Origin: Hoylesella marshii DSM 16973 = JCM 13450
GTDB lineage: Bacteria > Bacteroidota > Bacteroidia > Bacteroidales > Bacteroidaceae
DNA: 64,000 nucleotides
Assembly: GCF_000146675.1 (NCBI RefSeq)
Contig: NZ_GL397214.1
Coordinates: 2,003,604 to 2,067,603 of the forward strand
Direction of reading: 5' to 3'
Shown: in pieces, positions 62,446 through 64,000 of the stretch
Numbering within the stretch: the first letter of the stretch is position 1
How the letters are laid out: the number at the start of each line of letters is the position of its first letter
Program-made: the position numbers and the translations under genes
Notes under the pieces: model-generated
What the model was told of the DNA's origin: nothing
Database searches by the model: none
Seen by the model: the letters and a program-made list of their open reading frames with translations, nothing else

Positions 62446-62516
62446 GTGTTGATTATATCAAGACCTTTGTCTTCCTTATATCTATACAAAGGTCTTGATA
62501 TAATCAATACTTTTTT
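62446..62516 (+). terminator. 25-bp stem hairpin before the fimbrillin-like gene
   Basis: Arms 62446-62470 and 62486-62510 pair over 25 positions (one G-T) around a 15-base loop, and six T follow at 62511-62516. Orientation of the T run suits rightward transcription. It lies 36-40 bases past the 3' end of the leftward fimbrillin-like gene. Confidence 0.6.
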
Positions 62517-62551
62517 CCTGTCATCATTGGCATAACGACTTCAGAACAAAG

Positions 62552-64000
62552 TTAGAAGTGGACAAAGGCAACAACCTTAAACCAATTAGTGTCGTCTTTC
62601 CATGAAGCATTGTCGTAGCCAATATTTTCGACATAGTAACTTATCGGATTATTATGATACTCGTTTGTCTCTGTGCTCGTCCATGCGCAATCGGGGTTGG
62701 TTATTGTAGAAAAAGCAGTGGCACCAACAGCAGTGAATGCAGCATCAATCGCTGCCATTTCAGTCGGGCTGATTACCCCAGTAGCATTCCAATCAGATTG
62801 TAGCGGAAGAGAACCGCCGAATACATTTCTGAATTTCAACACTTCGCCGAGGGCAGGCAGATACCATTTGCGACCCACCATCGACCCTGACACGGTGATA
62901 CCGTTTGCTGCCAAATAATCGCCCCAGTGCCCGGCTACATAAAATGCGGGGAAGTCGAGGCTGTTGCCTTTGATGGTTCCATCGGTACTTCCTGATGCTT
63001 CCCACGTATATTTATAACCATCCATATCGGTTGCAGATGTTGGAGAGTTAGAATAAATGGCAGAGTTATCTTGTCTGACACCGCTTCGCTTGCTCCATAA
63101 GAAATTACTGTCCCCGCTTTTTCCCTGCATCAGGGGATACATAGAACTTTTGGCGTAATCTAATGCGATGGCTGTTCCGTCTTTAGTAGGCGTCTTTTCT
63201 TCTAACACCAATCCGATGGGCGTGCGCGACCCAATCTCGGCAAATGTACCCGTAGTGCCGTCGCTGAAGAGATAACGGGCGGGGAACACGGCATTGACTA
63301 CATCAGGTGCCAGCTTCTTGTTCTTACCTTCGTTAAAGCTGATAGCCGTGTAGTGAACAGTTGCTGTGCCGGGAAAGTGAGTAACGGGATGGGTTACGGT
63401 GTATTCGATGTCGAACGTGCTGTAAGTGCCCGGAGGCAAAACAATGGTAGCAGAGTTATCGCTTGGCGAGGCTGCTGCGGCAAGAGGGAAGCCTGTTCCG
63501 TCAGCACCTTGCACGGTGAGTGTTATCGTATTCGAGGGTGATGTAGGCGTAGTGCCGGTGTCGATACCGCTGTCGCTAAAGCCAAATGTGCCTGCTAAGG
63601 GCTTGTTGGCAGTTATCTTGATTTTAGAGAGTTTGCTGCCAACTAAGCCGGTTTCTGAAGTGAAAGGTACGAACGTGAGGTAGGCGGCTTTGTGAGAGAG
63701 GGTGAAGTCGTAGTGGTTGCCGCTCTTTGTGGCTGTGGCCGTTCCGCAGTCGCCACTCTCGCCGATGTGGGAGGCATCGGCAGGTAGGGTCTGGGTTTGC
63801 GTGGCGGCGATGGTCACTTTGTCTTTCGTGCCGTTTTTACCTGTGTAGCGCAGAGGGTAGGTGGGATTGCTGAAGGTTCCGGCAAACCAAAAGCTGGCCG
63901 TGGGTACTTTGGTTACGCCGCCAACGAGCTGTGTGCCGAGGTTATCACGCGAACTTTGCAGCAGGTTGGTTCCATCGTTCAGAAAAAGTTTGTCGCCGGC
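62552..64000 (-). CDS. Fimbrillin-like surface protein, partial
   Basis: The C-terminal 482 residues of a gene whose start is beyond the window (the frame stays open to 64000). The visible N-terminal part resembles fimbrillin-family (Mfa-like) proteins, with KVPTASFWFAGTFSNPTYPLRY-like strands and AAYLTFVPFTSETGLVGSKLSKIKIT. The C-terminal part, AGHWGDYLAANGIT...GRKWYLPALGEVLKFRN...CAWTSTETN, resembles the lectin-like or sulfatase-modifying-like domain often fused to such proteins in Bacteroidota. Probably a fimbrial tip or surface adhesin exported as a lipoprotein, but the signal sequence cannot be seen. An internal GTG at 63815-63817 is not a likely start. Confidence 0.65.
   Translation of the reverse strand, partial: AGDKLFLNDGTNLLQSSRDNLGTQLVGGVTKVPTASFWFAGTFSNPTYPLRYTGKNGTKDKVTIAATQTQTLPADASHIGESGDCGTATATKSGNHYDFTLSHKAAYLTFVPFTSETGLVGSKLSKIKITANKPLAGTFGFSDSGIDTGTTPTSPSNTITLTVQGADGTGFPLAAAASPSDNSATIVLPPGTYSTFDIEYTVTHPVTHFPGTATVHYTAISFNEGKNKKLAPDVVNAVFPARYLFSDGTTGTFAEIGSRTPIGLVLEEKTPTKDGTAIALDYAKSSMYPLMQGKSGDSNFLWSKRSGVRQDNSAIYSNSPTSATDMDGYKYTWEASGSTDGTIKGNSLDFPAFYVAGHWGDYLAANGITVSGSMVGRKWYLPALGEVLKFRNVFGGSLPLQSDWNATGVISPTEMAAIDAAFTAVGATAFSTITNPDCAWTSTETNEYHNNPISYYVENIGYDNASWKDDTNWFKVVAFVHF

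Overview
The window looks like chromosomal DNA of a Bacteroidota bacterium, most likely Prevotellaceae (Prevotella-like). The reasons are the TTTG-N19/20-TAnnTTTG promoters seen many times, weak Shine-Dalgarno sites, and characteristic families: DUF4924, NigD-like lipoprotein, fimbrillin-like surface protein, S9 peptidase, MacB-type ABC operon, and an RND pump with a lipoprotein outer-membrane factor. No species can be assigned from sequence alone. All functional names rest on recognising motifs by eye; no database search was run.

Layout. 1-3.2 kb: a GNAT-like protein and topoisomerase IV subunit B (strong C-ending codon bias). 3.5-5.8 kb: a short AraC-type regulator and an exported S41 protease. 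5.8-9.6 kb, leftward: LysE exporter, DUF4924, rfbD, prfC. 9.7-10.7 kb: ROK sugar kinase. 10.7-11.9 kb: a gene-free stretch packed with three repeat families. 11.9-13.4 kb, leftward: DUF1648-like membrane protein, secreted protein, VOC protein. 13.5-19.5 kb, rightward: mltG, XRE-cupin regulator with acyl-CoA synthetase, glycyl-tRNA synthetase with FKBP lipoprotein. 20.2-29.1 kb, leftward: a division/cell-wall cluster rsmH-ftsL-ftsI-murE-mraY-murD-ftsW, followed upstream by asparaginase and tRNA-Gln. 31.3-38.4 kb: ABC ATPase, two permeases, membrane-fusion protein and S9 peptidase. 38.6-41.5 kb: AGCS symporter and a convergent histidine phosphatase. 41.8-47 kb: rpmH, PASTA protein, rluD, ddl, acyltransferase, NigD-like lipoprotein. 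47.3-52.1 kb: an AT-richer type III restriction-modification pair in res-mod order. 52.4-55.3 kb: histidine kinase and divergent tRNA nucleotidyltransferase. 55.5-62.3 kb: RND tripartite pump and lpxA. 62.5-64 kb: a partial fimbrillin-like gene running off the window.

The least explained material lies between genes. R1 is a ~310-350 bp element with ~19 bp terminal inverted repeats, in three full copies plus one degenerate copy. In every copy the same end faces the 3' end of a gene transcribed toward it. R2 is an array of four 13-bp boxes on a 22-bp period, present at three intergenic sites. R3 is a 66-bp unit in two head-to-head arrays. R4 is six tandem 23-bp units. No complete transposase, integrase, rRNA operon or CRISPR-Cas locus was seen.
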